The notes beneath the pieces were generated by a model, which had not been told where the DNA came from, searched no databases, and was given only the letters and a program-made list of their open reading frames with translations. This document shows, piece after piece, positions 33,953 through 46,273 of a stretch of DNA of 64,000 nt. The position numbers were made by a program, and so were the translations under genes. The stretch's first letter is position 1; the number at the start of each line of letters is the position of its first letter. The stretch is from positions 2,207,501 through 2,271,500 of the forward strand of contig SMMW01000056.1 in NCBI GenBank assembly GCA_004794655.1, given 5' to 3'. The DNA comes from Marisa cornuarietis (taxonomy: Eukaryota; Mollusca; Gastropoda; Architaenioglossa; Ampullariidae).

Positions 33953-34429
33953 ATTATATCTGTGTTTGAAGGCAGGAATAGTGTGCATGCAACAGCAAAC
34001 GGTTGAATAAGTTCGTACAGCGCCTTTAGCCTGACTTTGGGTGAAGAACAGAGCTAACTCAGTTCTCTGACTATTATTGTTATTAATAACTCCTTTTTTG
34101 TCGATCGAATCCTCAAATTATGCCTTCACTTGTAGCTCCGCCGCTGACAGTCACACGTGCGGCAAAAAGTAATTTTATTAAGAATCTCTTTGGTGTGCAG
34201 TGATGCTGAGCTGGGCTCACTTCGACGGCTAATGAGATCACCATTAATTCTGTCCAACCTTTCATGGTAATGTATGCCATTAGCAGAGGGGACTAGGCAA
34301 AGCTTGATAATCAAAATAATTTGAATTTCAAAAATGGAAATGAAACAGAGGAGGCGGAGAAGAATAGTGGAGGTACTTTGCAGAGCGGGTGTGTGGACTT
34401 GAAATCGAGTTTAAAAAGTAACATTGTGA

Positions 34430-34430
<1 letters not shown>
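33952..34430. other. Non-coding, possible regulatory block
   Basis: The block 34190-34290 carries several homeodomain-type ATTA/TAAT cores (GGCTAATGAGATC, CACCATTAATTC, GCCATTAGC) in a sequence free of simple repeats. This is compatible with an enhancer, but nothing proves it. Confidence 0.2.

Positions 34431-34489
<59 letters not shown>
34431..34489. repeat. (AC)n microsatellite
   Basis: Uninterrupted AC dinucleotide run. Confidence 0.98.
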
Positions 34490-34493
<4 letters not shown>

Positions 34494-35865
34494 TCATCAT
34501 CAAACGTAGAGGGATGGGAATGGGGGGAGGGAGTAGAGAAGACGTTTCATTGTGCAAGAGGGAAGATGGTCAAATGAATCTGCCTTTTGTGGTCACTGGC
34601 TGTACAAGAGCGCAGATGAGCTCAGCTGTCACAACAGAGACAGAAAGTGACGAGTGGATGATGCAAACACCAGTCATCTGCCTCCTGCTTGCATTGGAAT
34701 AAATCTACACGGCATTTGCGTTTCTGCTCGGACACATCGTGCAAACACCAGATGGCGGGTACCAGGTCTGGGGAGGGGGGACATTGTGTCTGCTTCATCG
34801 TCTTCGATGTCTAAGCCCCTCGCTTCGTACATTTTAAAAGGTACATCAGATTTTTAAAAAGTGAATGAAAGGCAAAGTATCCTTCAGCCTACTGAACTGT
34901 GAGTGGTTTACTGTGCCCAGGATACTATATGAAAGGCTGATTCTCATTTTCCGCCTTTTTTAATCTTTCTATATAAATCAGGTACCCAGCTGCAGTGAGG
35001 CCAGGTGTGTGTGGGGTGGGGGGGGGGAAAGAGGGGAAGAGGGCGGAGAAATAGTTTTCCAGCCACAGTCCTGGTCGAGCTTCGAACACGCAATCGTCTT
35101 CTTTGAAGTCGGATGACAAGCCACCAGTAGACGGCGGAGCATTTGCACTGCCCAAATTTTCTTTTCCTTCATATTTTTTCTTTCGTTTTGTTTATTTCTT
35201 TTCATTTTCCAAGTTATCGAATGAAGCTTCGTCTTACCGAGAATAAAAGTTTTTCTGTCCTCTCTTCAGTTACATCTCTGACTGCTTCAAAAATAACCCA
35301 AAATGTGGTTTCCTCTTCACAACATGATTAGAGTGAGCTGAAATAACCAGGACAACTCTCTCGCAACTTACAAACACACGCAGCAGACTCTGGAATACAC
35401 AAGCGAGTACCTTTACCACGCATGCGTGACGACTTTGTCGAGGGTTGTTCTTGACCGAGAAGTCTTCCTCCTTGCTCACCGACGACACTCGATCATCAAC
35501 TGCGAGCGTCCGGGCGCTCATCGCGTGTCGTGCGAACGTCTGGGGTCGCGACAGCAGCATTGTCGGCGTTGTTTGTCTGTTGTTGGCAATTTCACATTCC
35601 AGAAACCCCCCCATGAATGCTCTTTCTTCGTGGATTACAATATCACACACCAGGGGTCTGCCGCTGCTGGCGCTGGCTGGGTGCGTTCAGGAAGACCAGA
35701 GGCGATGTTGGGATCCAGCGTTCGCGACTATTTGATTCCGACTACCGAGGAACGTGTGTTTAAATAAACAGATTACCAGGTAATTTCTTAGACTCGAAAC
35801 TTTGTAAAGAATTCCTTGTGTACCATTTTCATCCCTCTTTTTTTTTCATTTGCTTTGCCCACACC
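34490..35865. other. Non-coding stretch
   Basis: No supported gene. The block 35270-35767 stays open on both strands (126 codons minus, 113 plus) and is CpG-rich, but has no domain, signal peptide or conserved motif that I recognise. Confidence 0.35.
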
Positions 35866-36012
35866 TAGAGCCTGTCAATACAGTGAGGGTTGGCTGTCCT
35901 GGATTCAGTTCTCGTCTCGGGCACGCTATTCTTTCTCTCCATGTGGCATCTGTTTACAGGGGTGGCTGTCTTGCCATGATATAGTCTTAGTTTGTGGGTC
36001 GGGATAAAACAC
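35866..36012 (+). repeat. tRNA-derived SINE-like fragment
   Basis: GGATTCAGTTCTCGTCTCGGG resembles a decayed B box with the CCCGTCTCGGGCAC context of tRNA SINEs. Downstream CGGGATAAAACACCAATCTC resembles a SINE tail. The A-box side is weak. Confidence 0.35.
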
Positions 36013-36112
36013 CAATCTCTCCCCCTACCCATTTCCCGCCCCTAGTCTACACCATGAACAGAAAAATGACATCCAATACAATATATAATATATATAATAA
36101 CATTAACTAGTA

Positions 36113-36152
<40 letters not shown>
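36113..36152. repeat. (GAT)n microsatellite
   Basis: About 13 GAT units. Confidence 0.97.
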
Positions 36153-36154
<2 letters not shown>

Positions 36155-36608
36155 AGAAGAAAACTACAGGATGGAGACGGCGGCCAGTGTGTGTGATGTG
36201 CCACCTCTGGGCACCGCGCTAAATGACAGTGAATGAAATGAGCGTATTGCCGGGGCCCTCCCTGCTGTCTGCATTATCAGCTCGAGCCACCAGCTTGCTG
36301 GTTGATTGAATTTCACGTGCTACTGCCATCTTGGTCTCGCTAGAAGGCTTCTCTGGTACTGCTTCTCCCCCCTCACATCCCCCCCCCAAAAAAAAAGGAA
36401 AAAAAATGTCCGCGAAAGATCTCCACGGTTACCTGTTGTCCTCTGCCCATCCGAAACTCAAATGACCATATAGTGGTCTTGACTGCTAGCAATCTCCTTG
36501 AAGTGTTCGTCATCCTCCACACGGTCACGTGACCATATATCGACTGGTGTGTTAGATCCCCGCCCTCTCAGCTGTATCCTTATCACGGTGTATGTGTGCA
36601 TGTATATA

Positions 36609-36611
36609 TGT

Positions 36612-36669
<58 letters not shown>
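36609..36669. repeat. (GT)n microsatellite
   Basis: GT dinucleotide run with a few interruptions at its start. Confidence 0.97.
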
Positions 36670-36672
<3 letters not shown>

Positions 36673-38420
36673 CCTTTGTATAGAAGTTACTATGGCAACA
36701 TGTTATTGTTGAAAGATTAAGCGGACGATTTCTTCGATATAATGTAAAATTAAGAATCGCGAGAAACAAGCAAGAACAAATAAACCGAAAGTGCTGGTCA
36801 AAATATATGTGACCCCATGACAATATGTGTATATATATGTATATATTCATATCTTTCACGTAAGAAAACTGCGTTGTTATATACGAAAGGGTTGATGTAA
36901 TAAACAAGGCTTACTATCACCGTTATTAAGTTTCAGTTTTTTTTTCCTTTGGTTTTTAGATTCTTTATTTATTCTTTCCTCACAGCGAATGTCCACGCTG
37001 CGTGTGTGAATAAAAACACCCACCAAGCCCTCGCTGGAAGTCTCGAGACCAGATCTCTCTCTCTCTCTCAGGCCTGTCAAACGTTCGCCCCGTGGTTGGA
37101 AAGAAGCGACTTTGGATACAGAATACATTGGCATTTGAAGTCAGCGCATGGCACGTCCACTGGCACTGCCAGGAGTGACAGACAGTATTTCACAGCAAGT
37201 GGAGCCTGAGAAAGCACACAGGCCATTAACACGAAAATAAGACAGGGCTTACATCATTTCGCAGGCAAACAGTAGCTTTTTTGTGCTCCACTCTTACTGC
37301 CATTCTATCGGCTTCCAAAAGTGAATGAGGCTGAGCGGGAAAGATGCTAATGACCACTCCATGTCGGCGTCTGCATGTCGGCGGCTGCTCGGAGCCCGTG
37401 CGCATGCCCAGTGGCATCGGGAGGGTGAGGGAGTGGAAGGGGAGGGGAGACACACTGGCTTGTCGATGTACGTGCGCGCGCGGTGGCGCAGGGGGTTGGG
37501 TGGACTGGGATTGGCATGCCTGCAACAAAAAACCCCCCACCCCACCTCTCCGCCCCCTCCACCCACCCCCACTCGCGACCTGTAACATCGTCGAGATGTG
37601 GCGTGAGATTGATTAGAAGCACACGTCCACCGATCGTCTGGTGAACAGAAAACCCTTATTCAAGGCATTGTTGCACAAGAAGAAAAGCGCGTTGCGTGCA
37701 AAAAGCTTGGTCGGCTTTTTGGGAACTGCGTTTATTGCTAAGCGAATTCTCCCCTCCCCTCAATGGAAAGCGATTTTGAAATGTGAATTTTTCTCGAGCG
37801 AAAAAGGCCCTTAATTGCAGTTTCGCTCAACGGGCGAGTGGCTTCATTTCCGGTGCCACAGCTGTCTGTCAACACAGTCTGAACGAGATTTAAAGTCGAG
37901 AAGAAATATTGCGAAATTCATTCTTATTTTATTAATCTCTTTCAGTTCCTATTTTTTTCTTGTATTAATTTCCTTTCCTTTAATGTCCGATTCTTTTCGT
38001 CACAGTAGCAGGTGCACAATTTTCAAATTTTGATGCTAGTACCTGTATTATTTCAGTTTGACAAGGGACAGCATGGTGAAACCCACGAATTTCTTGTTAA
38101 AATGTATTCTTCCTGACGGGGTACTAAAAGATTTTAGTTTTTGGAGGGATATGTTGTAGCCTGGTAGTCCCTGCGTTTATGATTTTAAACGAAGAATCAC
38201 TGGTTCGTGACTGAATCTCCCCCCCCCAACCTCCCACTTGCTCACCTCACACACACAGTCAGTCACCTGCAGCTGTAAGAGCTTTTACCTCCCCCTTCTG
38301 AGCCCACAGCAGGTCAGTCGGTGTGTCTAACAGCAAGAAGACTTATTCCGACTAAAGGCTTTTTTTTTTTAGGAAGGACAAGATCAATGTCTCAAGTTGT
38401 ATCGCCTCGACAGCTTAAAA

Positions 38421-38783
38421 TAATCCAGTATTATACACTGCCTCACATTAATAAACCAGTATTTTACACTCTTACATAAATAATCCAGTATTTTACACTC
38501 TTACATAAATAATCCAGTATTTTACACTGCCTCACATTAATAAACCAGTATTTTACACTCTTACATAAATAATCCAGTATTTTACACTGCCTCACATTAA
38601 TAAACCAGTATTTTACACTCTTACATAAATAATCCAGTATTTTACACTGCCTCACATTAATAAACCAGTATTTTACACTCTTACATAAATAATCCAGTAT
38701 TTTACACTGCCTCACATTAATAAACCAGTATTTTACACTGCTTCACATAGTAATTCAGCATTTTACACTGCCTAACATAAATG
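38421..38783. repeat. 60-bp tandem repeat array
   Basis: The period is 60 bases, itself a pair of diverged ~30-base units that share CCAGTATTTTACACT and differ in the spacer (GCCTCACATTAATAAA versus CTTACATAAATAAT). There are about six 60-base periods, the central ones identical. Because 60 is a multiple of three, the minus strand shows a 20-residue repeating open frame; there is no evidence that it is translated. Confidence 0.95.
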
Positions 38784-39744
38784 ATTTTTAAAAGATAATT
38801 ATTTGAGGAGACGTCCAGCACAGGAACAGTTCCTCGGGATAAAAATATCAGTGAAACGATGTTAATGAAATTTCAGGTAGCTGTCCATAACAGCTGAGGA
38901 TAATGATGATGATAAAATAGTAGTAATAATAATAATAAAAACAACAAAAAGAATGGTATGGAAAGGAGAAAGGTATGACTAATAACTGGGTTTTCCTACA
39001 ATCATTCCTATTTCTGTCGCTGTTTCTTTTTCTTTGTCTCTTTCGCTGGAATGAAGTTGCTAACGATCACACGGTCTCGGTGTGACTGTCTGTGAGATGC
39101 GAAGACCTGTGGAGCAGGGACAACAACCGCCAGATAGAGTTGCGATCTCTCCAGCTATAAATGACAACATCATTAAGACATAACTTTATTAAATAACAAT
39201 AAACCATGGAAGGAATAATAATAATGATAATAATAATAATAATATAGAATAGTATATATAATGTGTGTTTTATCCCTCTCCGGCATGTGGCAGCAAAGAG
39301 CATTGCGCAAGTCTCCATGAAGACATCAAGGACTAGAATAAACATGCTTAAATGACTAAAAATGTGGGAATCGGCTCTTAGCCAGAGATACACGGCCCAG
39401 TCTATGACATTCTTCAGAATGAAGTGTGAATGGGTGTTGGCCGATGTTTGCAGTAAAATTTGCAGCGTATTTGACATGTTGTGGACATGTTCCATCTCAA
39501 GAAAGGCGTCTTTATTCCAGCGGGACAAAGCCAACTTCGCTGTTGCCGGTGTGAAGGTCTCACCTGAAGACCTGCCAGACCTCGTGACGACCGTTTGAAG
39601 TGTTTACTCATGCGAACAGCGACAGAACGCACCCTTCATCGGTCTCTGCATTTTGTCAAATGAATAATTGCTACAGGCGAAATTGTGAGCTGAGTATTGA
39701 ATATGCCACTTGCATAATGTGGGTGCCCGCGAGTGCGTGCGTGC
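38784..39744. other. Unassigned stretch with a two-strand open block
   Basis: The block 39360-39632 is open on both strands (78 codons plus, about 90 minus) with less repetitive composition than its surroundings, so it could be an exon of an unknown gene. On the minus strand CTTCAG|GTGAGA near 39560 resembles a donor. I cannot identify a family. AAT trinucleotide runs lie near 38925 and 39215-39245. Confidence 0.25.
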
Positions 39745-39756
39745 CTGTGTGTGTGT

Positions 39757-39838
<82 letters not shown>
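39745..39838. repeat. (GT)n microsatellite
   Basis: Long GT dinucleotide run, about 45 units. Confidence 0.98.
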
Positions 39839-39839
<1 letters not shown>

Positions 39840-41519
39840 GGTTGGGATCTTTCAATGGTGAGTTGTTACTACCTGTTGTAGTGGGGGGCTGAACTTGTTG
39901 ATGTCACGGTCCCTTACACCAACATAGCTCGAAGATCCAATGATTTTATTGAATATAGAAGTGTATGTCGATGCTGACAGGGTTAAAAAATGTTCCTAAA
40001 ATTACACGTGCCTATTTATAAGCACAGCCTACATACAGTCAGACTCTTTAAGATCTAGAAACAGATTGCGAAATGCTGTTTCTGTGTACAAAAGGCAAGA
40101 CAACAGACAAACAGACAAATCATCACAGGTTACAGAAAAAGCTTCCCAAGCCTCTCAGAAACACAAACGGGCGTAACGAAGCTAAATTTGCAAAGGATGG
40201 TTGAGGGACTAGTCATTTCGCTCTCTCTCTCTCTCTCCCCCTCCCCAACCGAATAAAAAATTATTTGAAATAATTATTAATGGTCGTAGTAAGACAATAA
40301 GAAACACGACTTCCGTTTTGCAAAATTTGAAATGTGATTGTTATTCGACCACAAACATCAACCTGTTGTTTCAAAACTGGTCTTGAAGACTGTTTTGTCT
40401 TTTCTTCCACGTGACTATTTGTCAATGTATCTCCCCGCACTATTTTACAAAACAAGCAAATTTGTTGCCTGCAAGAGCAAACATTCTGTTGTTGATGTCA
40501 GCATCTACTCAGAGTGTTTATTAGTCTCAGCCACGGCTTGTGGTGGTGATGACTCTTTAGTACTCATTAGAACAAAGAAACATTGCAAGTGGAAAATTTC
40601 TTTCCTCCCAAAGCAGTCTTCGAACATACATTAGAACATAAAATATTAAATATGACAGACGACAACAGAAAAATTCAATCAAAAATCGGAAATCAGAGAG
40701 TGGACCCAGAAACTTTTACCATGCCACTTATTACAGTGGACACACCCCGGTGAAAATAAATTAACAAAGAAGATAATAAAATATACAATAAAAGGTTGCA
40801 TGGGAGGGGGGGATAGGTTTAAGGCTCTCTCAAGCCAGCTAATCAGGATCTCTATCTTGTGATGTCGTCTGCTTAAGTAGCATCTGTGGATGTCTCCATC
40901 CCGACTTGTGATGTGACCATCTCATCCGAGTCTGGTTCAGCGGGAAATCAGAGTCAAGCCCGGCTTGTTCGTATCTCAGTCTTGCTTTCTGCATGACAGA
41001 ATTTGTCAGTTTTCTCGGCCAGAACATCGGACAAGACCCGCGCTGGCGTCGGCTCCCTTTTGTGACGAGGGCTGGGAAATCACTTCGTACGCACGTGCGC
41101 TGATGAAGAGTTACTGTAGGTCGTATCAGTGTAGACGGATCGCCAGTCAGTCGCCATGTTTCGCTTTTCGTTGTCGCGTGTCGCGACGCGGATTCAAAAA
41201 CACTTACATGAAAAATCATGGAGCACGATGGCGGAGGGTGGTGGCCGGGGAGGGGTGGGGTGAGAAAGGGGTCTAAAAGAGTGGGGGTGGTTAGGGAAAA
41301 CGGTTGGAAGCGAAGATGTTGCATCTCTAAGTGACTGTTGTTTGTTGGCCAACCGCTGACATCGCTTCCAGTCTTGAATATTTCCTCTCTGACCTTACTT
41401 GCCTTCTCTGTCGGACTCATTATTCCTGTCTCTCAATCTGTCGGTCTGTCTGTCTTGTTTAGTTTCATTTATACTTAAAAAAATTATGGCACACAAAGAT
41501 CCTTGAGAGACTTGCTTTG
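39839..41519. other. Non-coding stretch
   Basis: No supported gene. A 193-codon minus-strand frame (40839-41420) has mixed composition and no recognised motif. A CT run lies at 40221-40240. Confidence 0.35.

Positions 41520-41606
<87 letters not shown>
41520..41606. repeat. (GAAA)n microsatellite
   Basis: About 21 GAAA units followed by (ACGA)-like repeats. Confidence 0.98.
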
Positions 41607-44600
41607 ACCAACGAACCAACGAACCAACAAACGAAAGTGACGACGGACTATCAGAGAAATGTTTACACCCCACTCTGCTCTCTCTCTATCTCTGTGAGAG
41701 ATAGAGAAAGAAAGAGAGAAATATCACTTTCCCGCCTACATGAGGAAAGCAAGCACTTAATCCTCATCTTTCTGAAGAGCGATTAGCAGAGAAAGAGAGA
41801 ATCAGACAGAATAACAGACTGAAAGGAAGGCAACACTCCCCACTCACAGACAAGGGGAAGGGGAGAGGGAAGAGGAAGGAGAAGACCTCTTTGTGACCCA
41901 TGACACTTCAATGATGCTCTAAGTAGATGAGGCTTGAGGCCTCCGCGACCGTTACGAGAGGACACAGGTGTGCTTAAATGGACCTGTTATGTCACCTGTA
42001 CGTGACCAGCAGAGTGAGGAGTGCGCCTCGGGGGGAGGGGGGGACCAGTGGGCTGTCGGTTGTGTCAACAACCTCGCATGATCCCTTAAGTAAACATCAT
42101 AGTGTCTGTAGGTAACAGGTGGCACTGTTTCAAGGACCTGAACTCTTTGTTGAAGCTAGAAGCTTCTTGAGGCCAACTGTTCCGCTCCACCTACCTAGTT
42201 TACTTATCAATGTCCCACCCACCAGGTTAGGTCTCGTCCGGACTACAAACTGTTTTAAGGCAACGCCCTCCTTGGACAGCAAGTTGAGGGTATAAGGCAG
42301 GTGCCGTACTTTTTCCACAATGGTTAAGCTGTGTCAACCTCCTACTCCATCTTCTTCCCAGACACCTTTCCTCTTAGATGACATAAGCGTGGCCACAGAC
42401 TTCATTGAGCTCATGGGTTTCACCTTTTTCTGTGCATAGATACAAAAGCTTGTATCCACTGCGTGGACTAAGATGAGCTTTCAGAGTTTGCGGATCATGT
42501 CTTGTTATGAGTTAGATATAGTGATCCGATGAAAGCACTCTAGGTGGCTAATATGGATCTCGATGCGGCTTCTGGCAGATCGCTGTTGACGAGCTTCACT
42601 TGTTTGCAGAACTCTGATGGTTCACCTGCACCACATCGATCCACATGGCGAATAAGCTTATTTCAAAACCCTACTACTTTTTCTGTCTGTGAAAAGTTTA
42701 TCTGCTGTCTTATCTAAATTGATTTCTCCCCCCCCCCCAACAGAAAAAGTGATAATAGGCGGAAATAAGCCTGCTCTCGTAATACAGACATGGGCATAAT
42801 GCATGTATGTAGCTATATGTCTCTTTTGAAAGGGCTTGAAGATTTGCAAAGTATGCGTCTGCCCCTTAGCTGGTCTTGGTGAAACCTCGAGACAAATCCT
42901 TCACGGAGCTTCGCACCTCCCAGGAAGAACTTGACAACGAACTCGTCTCTCGTCGACAACGGTGGTCGTCGTTGTTTTAATGACCAACGGCAAGTCGTGT
43001 AGTTTCCTGGCTAAGCAGCTGAGGTGTTACCTGTTTGTCATCCAACGAGCCAGGTCCCCCCTCCCCCCACCATCCCTGTTTTCTTGGGTGGGGTAGAAAA
43101 AAAGGGAAACGAAGATCCTACTTTTTGTGGCCCGACACGATGCAAGGATTTAGTCCGCTTCTCGCACGCGCCCTATCGCCTTGCACGAGAAGAGCCTGCG
43201 ATCTCCTGCACGTGCCGCTGTCCAGCAGGTGTGCGGCAGCCTCGACTTACCTGTCCTCGATCTACCGGCAACGGGATGGTATTCCCTGCATGCCGCGCTC
43301 AGTGAGTGCACCTGTGCCTCGCAAGCAGCCAGAAGAGTCGTACTAGGTGATCCTTCCTGGGCCGGCTGCTCGGAGAGAATGTCGTGTTTTTTGTAGACTG
43401 AGTTAGAGTGCTCTCTCTCTCTCTGGCAAGTAGTCAATGGTTAGTATATATATATATATAACATGCACCTAGGAAGCCACAGTCTTTGAAGCAATGTTAA
43501 GCCATGACAATACCCCACAAGACGGTTCCACAGCACCCGATGATGACTCAGAGACAGTCAAGCGTGCTCGGGTACATTGACTAGGATCCTCGCACCTGCT
43601 GGGAGATTAGTCCGAACGCCTTGTCCAGGTGTGCCTTTGGGTGTCTCCATGAAGTGTGGGTCCACTCGCACAGCATGTGTCTGTCCAGTACAACTGATTA
43701 TCCATTTCTGTGTTAGTTTGTTCACTTGTCTCCTTTAAGGAGATGAAACTAATGATCGTCCACAACAGCCTTTAAGCTAAAAGACTCATCAACAAACGAC
43801 AGCTAATCTAATATTCATTTAATTTTTCATGTCTTTGTCACGTTGTTACATCCGTACAAGACTCGTCTGCACTTCATTTTCAAGCAGCACTTCAGAAGGC
43901 ACTTGTGTGAGGCTCACATTGTACAACGTCACTTCCGTGTTTACAGGAAAGTGCCCTCTAGTGTCGGAGACCTGCGTTAACTGCGACACTAGCGCCGTCT
44001 ACCTTATGGACACCACACGGCTAGAAAACCAGACCAAACACATTTTTAAAGGTTGAGAAAATAAAGATGAAGATCCTAACCGACGCTTGTTCAATATCGA
44101 AGATTAAATCAGTAAGCAAAACAAATAAAAATCACGTATAGTTGAAAATTCAACAACAACAACAACAACAAAGGTCTGCTGAAAACTGGTTGGTAACTGA
44201 AATGAGTATCCTACACAAATGGCCATGGTTGGTGACTGTGAGTGTTATTAAAGGTCTAAGGCTGATGAGACTGACGATGATGTGGTCCAGGCTCACTTGG
44301 GGACCTGGTGTTTATTATGACTAAAGTGTCGACTAAGTGTACGAGGGCCTCAACCTGTCAAGTGTCCATTAAACTATTCATGTCAACTGCATGTTGTAGT
44401 GAACATGACAGAAAAGCTTTCTGGGCTTGAAACTGTGTTACTGTTTGTTAATTAAATACTACAGTGCAGACAATGTACACAAATTGTACAAAAGAAGTAA
44501 AATCAAAGGTGTAGAGATAATAATAGCCAGGTGCAGTACAAATCTTAGGATTTGGAAAAGATATGGTATCAAAGAAATTGCAAATATCTTTCTAGAGATT

Positions 44601-44644
44601 TGAATTGTCGAAAAAAAAGTTATAAAGCTGAATGTTGCATTTTT
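41607..44644. other. Non-coding stretch, possible coding relic
   Basis: Minus-strand 42130-42560 gives protein-like stretches in different frames (VEKVRHLPYTLNLLSKEG; HDPQTLKAHLSPRSGYKLLY) broken by stops and shifts, as expected of a decayed gene or transposon ORF that I cannot name. Poly-C occurs at 42729 and a (TA)n run at 43446-43460. No intact gene is recognised. Confidence 0.3.
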
Positions 44645-45731
44645 CTATGGAGTGTATGCCATGTTGGATATTTGTTGTATGGAGTGTATTCCGGTTTGTA
44701 AGACATGTTAGATATTTGTTGTATGGAGTGTATTCCGGCTTGTATGACATGTTCGATATTTGTTGTATGGAGTGTATTCCGGCTTGTATGACATGTTGGA
44801 TATTTGTTGTATGGAGTGTATTCCGGCTTGTATCACATGTTGGATATTTGTTGTATGGAGTGTATTCCGGCTTGTATGACATGTTGGATATTTGTTGTAT
44901 GGAGTGTATTCCGGCTTGTATGACATGTTTGATATTTGTTGTATGGAGTGTATTACGGCTTGTATGACATGTTGGCTATTTGTTGTATGGAGTGTATTCC
45001 GGCTTGTATGACATGTTGGATATTTGTTGTATGGAGTGTATTCCGGCTTGTATGACATGTTTGATATTTGTTGTATGGAGTGTATTCCGGTTTGTATGAC
45101 ATGTTTGATATTTGTTGTATGGAGTGTATTCCGGCTTGTATGACATGTGTGATATTTGTTGTATGGAGTGTATTCCGGATTTTATGACATGTGTGATGTT
45201 TGTTGTATGGAGTGTATTCCGGCTTGTATGACATGTGTGATATTTGTTGTATGGAGTGTATTCCGGCTTGTATGACATGTGTGATGTTTGTTGTATGGAG
45301 TGTATTCCGGTTTGTATGACATGTTTGATATTTGTTGTATGGAGTGTATTCCGGTTTGTATGACATGTTTGATATTTGTTGTATGGAGTGTATTCCGGCT
45401 TGTATGACATGTGTGATATTTGTTGTATGGAGTGTATTCCGGATTTTATGACATGTGTGATGTTTGTTGTATGGAGTGTATTCCGGCTTGTATGACATGT
45501 GTGATGTTTGTTGTAAGGAGTGTATTCCGGCTTGTATGACATGTGTGATATTTGTTGTATGGAGTGTATTCCGGCTTGTATGACATGTGTGATGTTTGTT
45601 GTATGGAGTGTATTCCGGCTTGTATGACATGTGTGATGTTTGTTGTATGGAGTGTATTCCGGCTTGTATGACATGTGTGATATTTGTTGTATGGAGTGTA
45701 TTCCGGCTTGTATGACATGTTGGATATTTGT
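44645..45731. repeat. 44-bp minisatellite, about 24 units
   Basis: The unit is TTGTTGTATGGAGTGTATTC followed by CGGCTTGTATGACATGTNNGATAT. Variants differ mainly at the NN position (TG, TT, GT) and ATAT/ATGT. A rarer CGGATTTTATG variant occurs twice exactly 264 bases (six units) apart, with matching neighbours, showing a block duplication. Because 44 is not a multiple of three, the minus-strand reading cycles through three phrases with a 132-base period and stays open for up to 287 codons. I regard this as a property of the repeat. Confidence 0.97.
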
Positions 45732-45809
45732 GCTGAGGACTGTGTTCTTGCTGTGTGTGACGCTGCCCTGTGACGTGGAGGTGACGGCCCGCTACAAACC
45801 CACATTTTG

Positions 45810-45895
45810 TCGTCATCTTATTTTGACGTCAGCGCCTTGAGCTGTCCACAGGCCAGGATTTGGCGCTATACAAGCCAACATCATTATATTATATT
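45810..45895 (+). repeat. Retroelement 3' tail
   Basis: AGCGCCTTGAGCTGTCC, then GGCGCTATACAAGCC, then CATTATATTATATT matches the GCGCT-ATACAA-ATT endings of the other tails here. It directly follows the minisatellite. Confidence 0.5.
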
Positions 45896-45937
45896 TAAAC
45901 ATGCGACAAGACGATTTTGAGAGAAAGAGAGAGAGAG

Positions 45938-45940
<3 letters not shown>

Positions 45941-46003
<63 letters not shown>
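45941..46003. repeat. (GT)n microsatellite
   Basis: GT run preceded by (GA)n. Confidence 0.98.
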
Positions 46004-46007
<4 letters not shown>

Positions 46008-46196
46008 TTCGGCTCATATCCCACACCCGTCCTTTCACTTCTTTCAAAAAGGCAACACAGATGATTTATTTATCACACAAAATGGGGGATACTAAACAGA
46101 GGTTGACACTTCTACCTCCTCTTCACATGTGAAAGTTTGGTTTAAAAATAACGTATCAACACTCTTTTTTTCAATACATGTCTATCTTTTGTTTTA

Positions 46197-46199
<3 letters not shown>

Positions 46200-46270
<71 letters not shown>
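46200..46270. repeat. (GT)n microsatellite
   Basis: Uninterrupted GT run. Confidence 0.98.

Positions 46271-46273
<3 letters not shown>

Larger units (their letters stand above)
36013..38420. other. Non-coding stretch with simple repeats
   Basis: It contains the (GAT)n and (GT)n arrays listed separately, a CT run at 37053-37070 and a GC-rich block at 37380-37580 whose open frames on both strands are compositional. Nothing else is recognised. Confidence 0.4.

Noticed and set aside
38421..38783. A CRISPR-like array
   Set aside because: The repeats alternate with near-identical rather than unique spacers, and the genome is clearly eukaryotic; it is a dimeric tandem repeat.
40839..41420. A 193-residue minus-strand gene
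   Set aside because: No domain, signal or homology was recognised, and the opposite strand is also open; chance cannot be excluded in this GC-richer stretch.
44953..45816. A 287-residue protein made of 44-residue repeats
   Set aside because: The frame is produced by a 44-bp minisatellite read in three phases; there is no signal, promoter or homologue, and neighbouring frames are also open.
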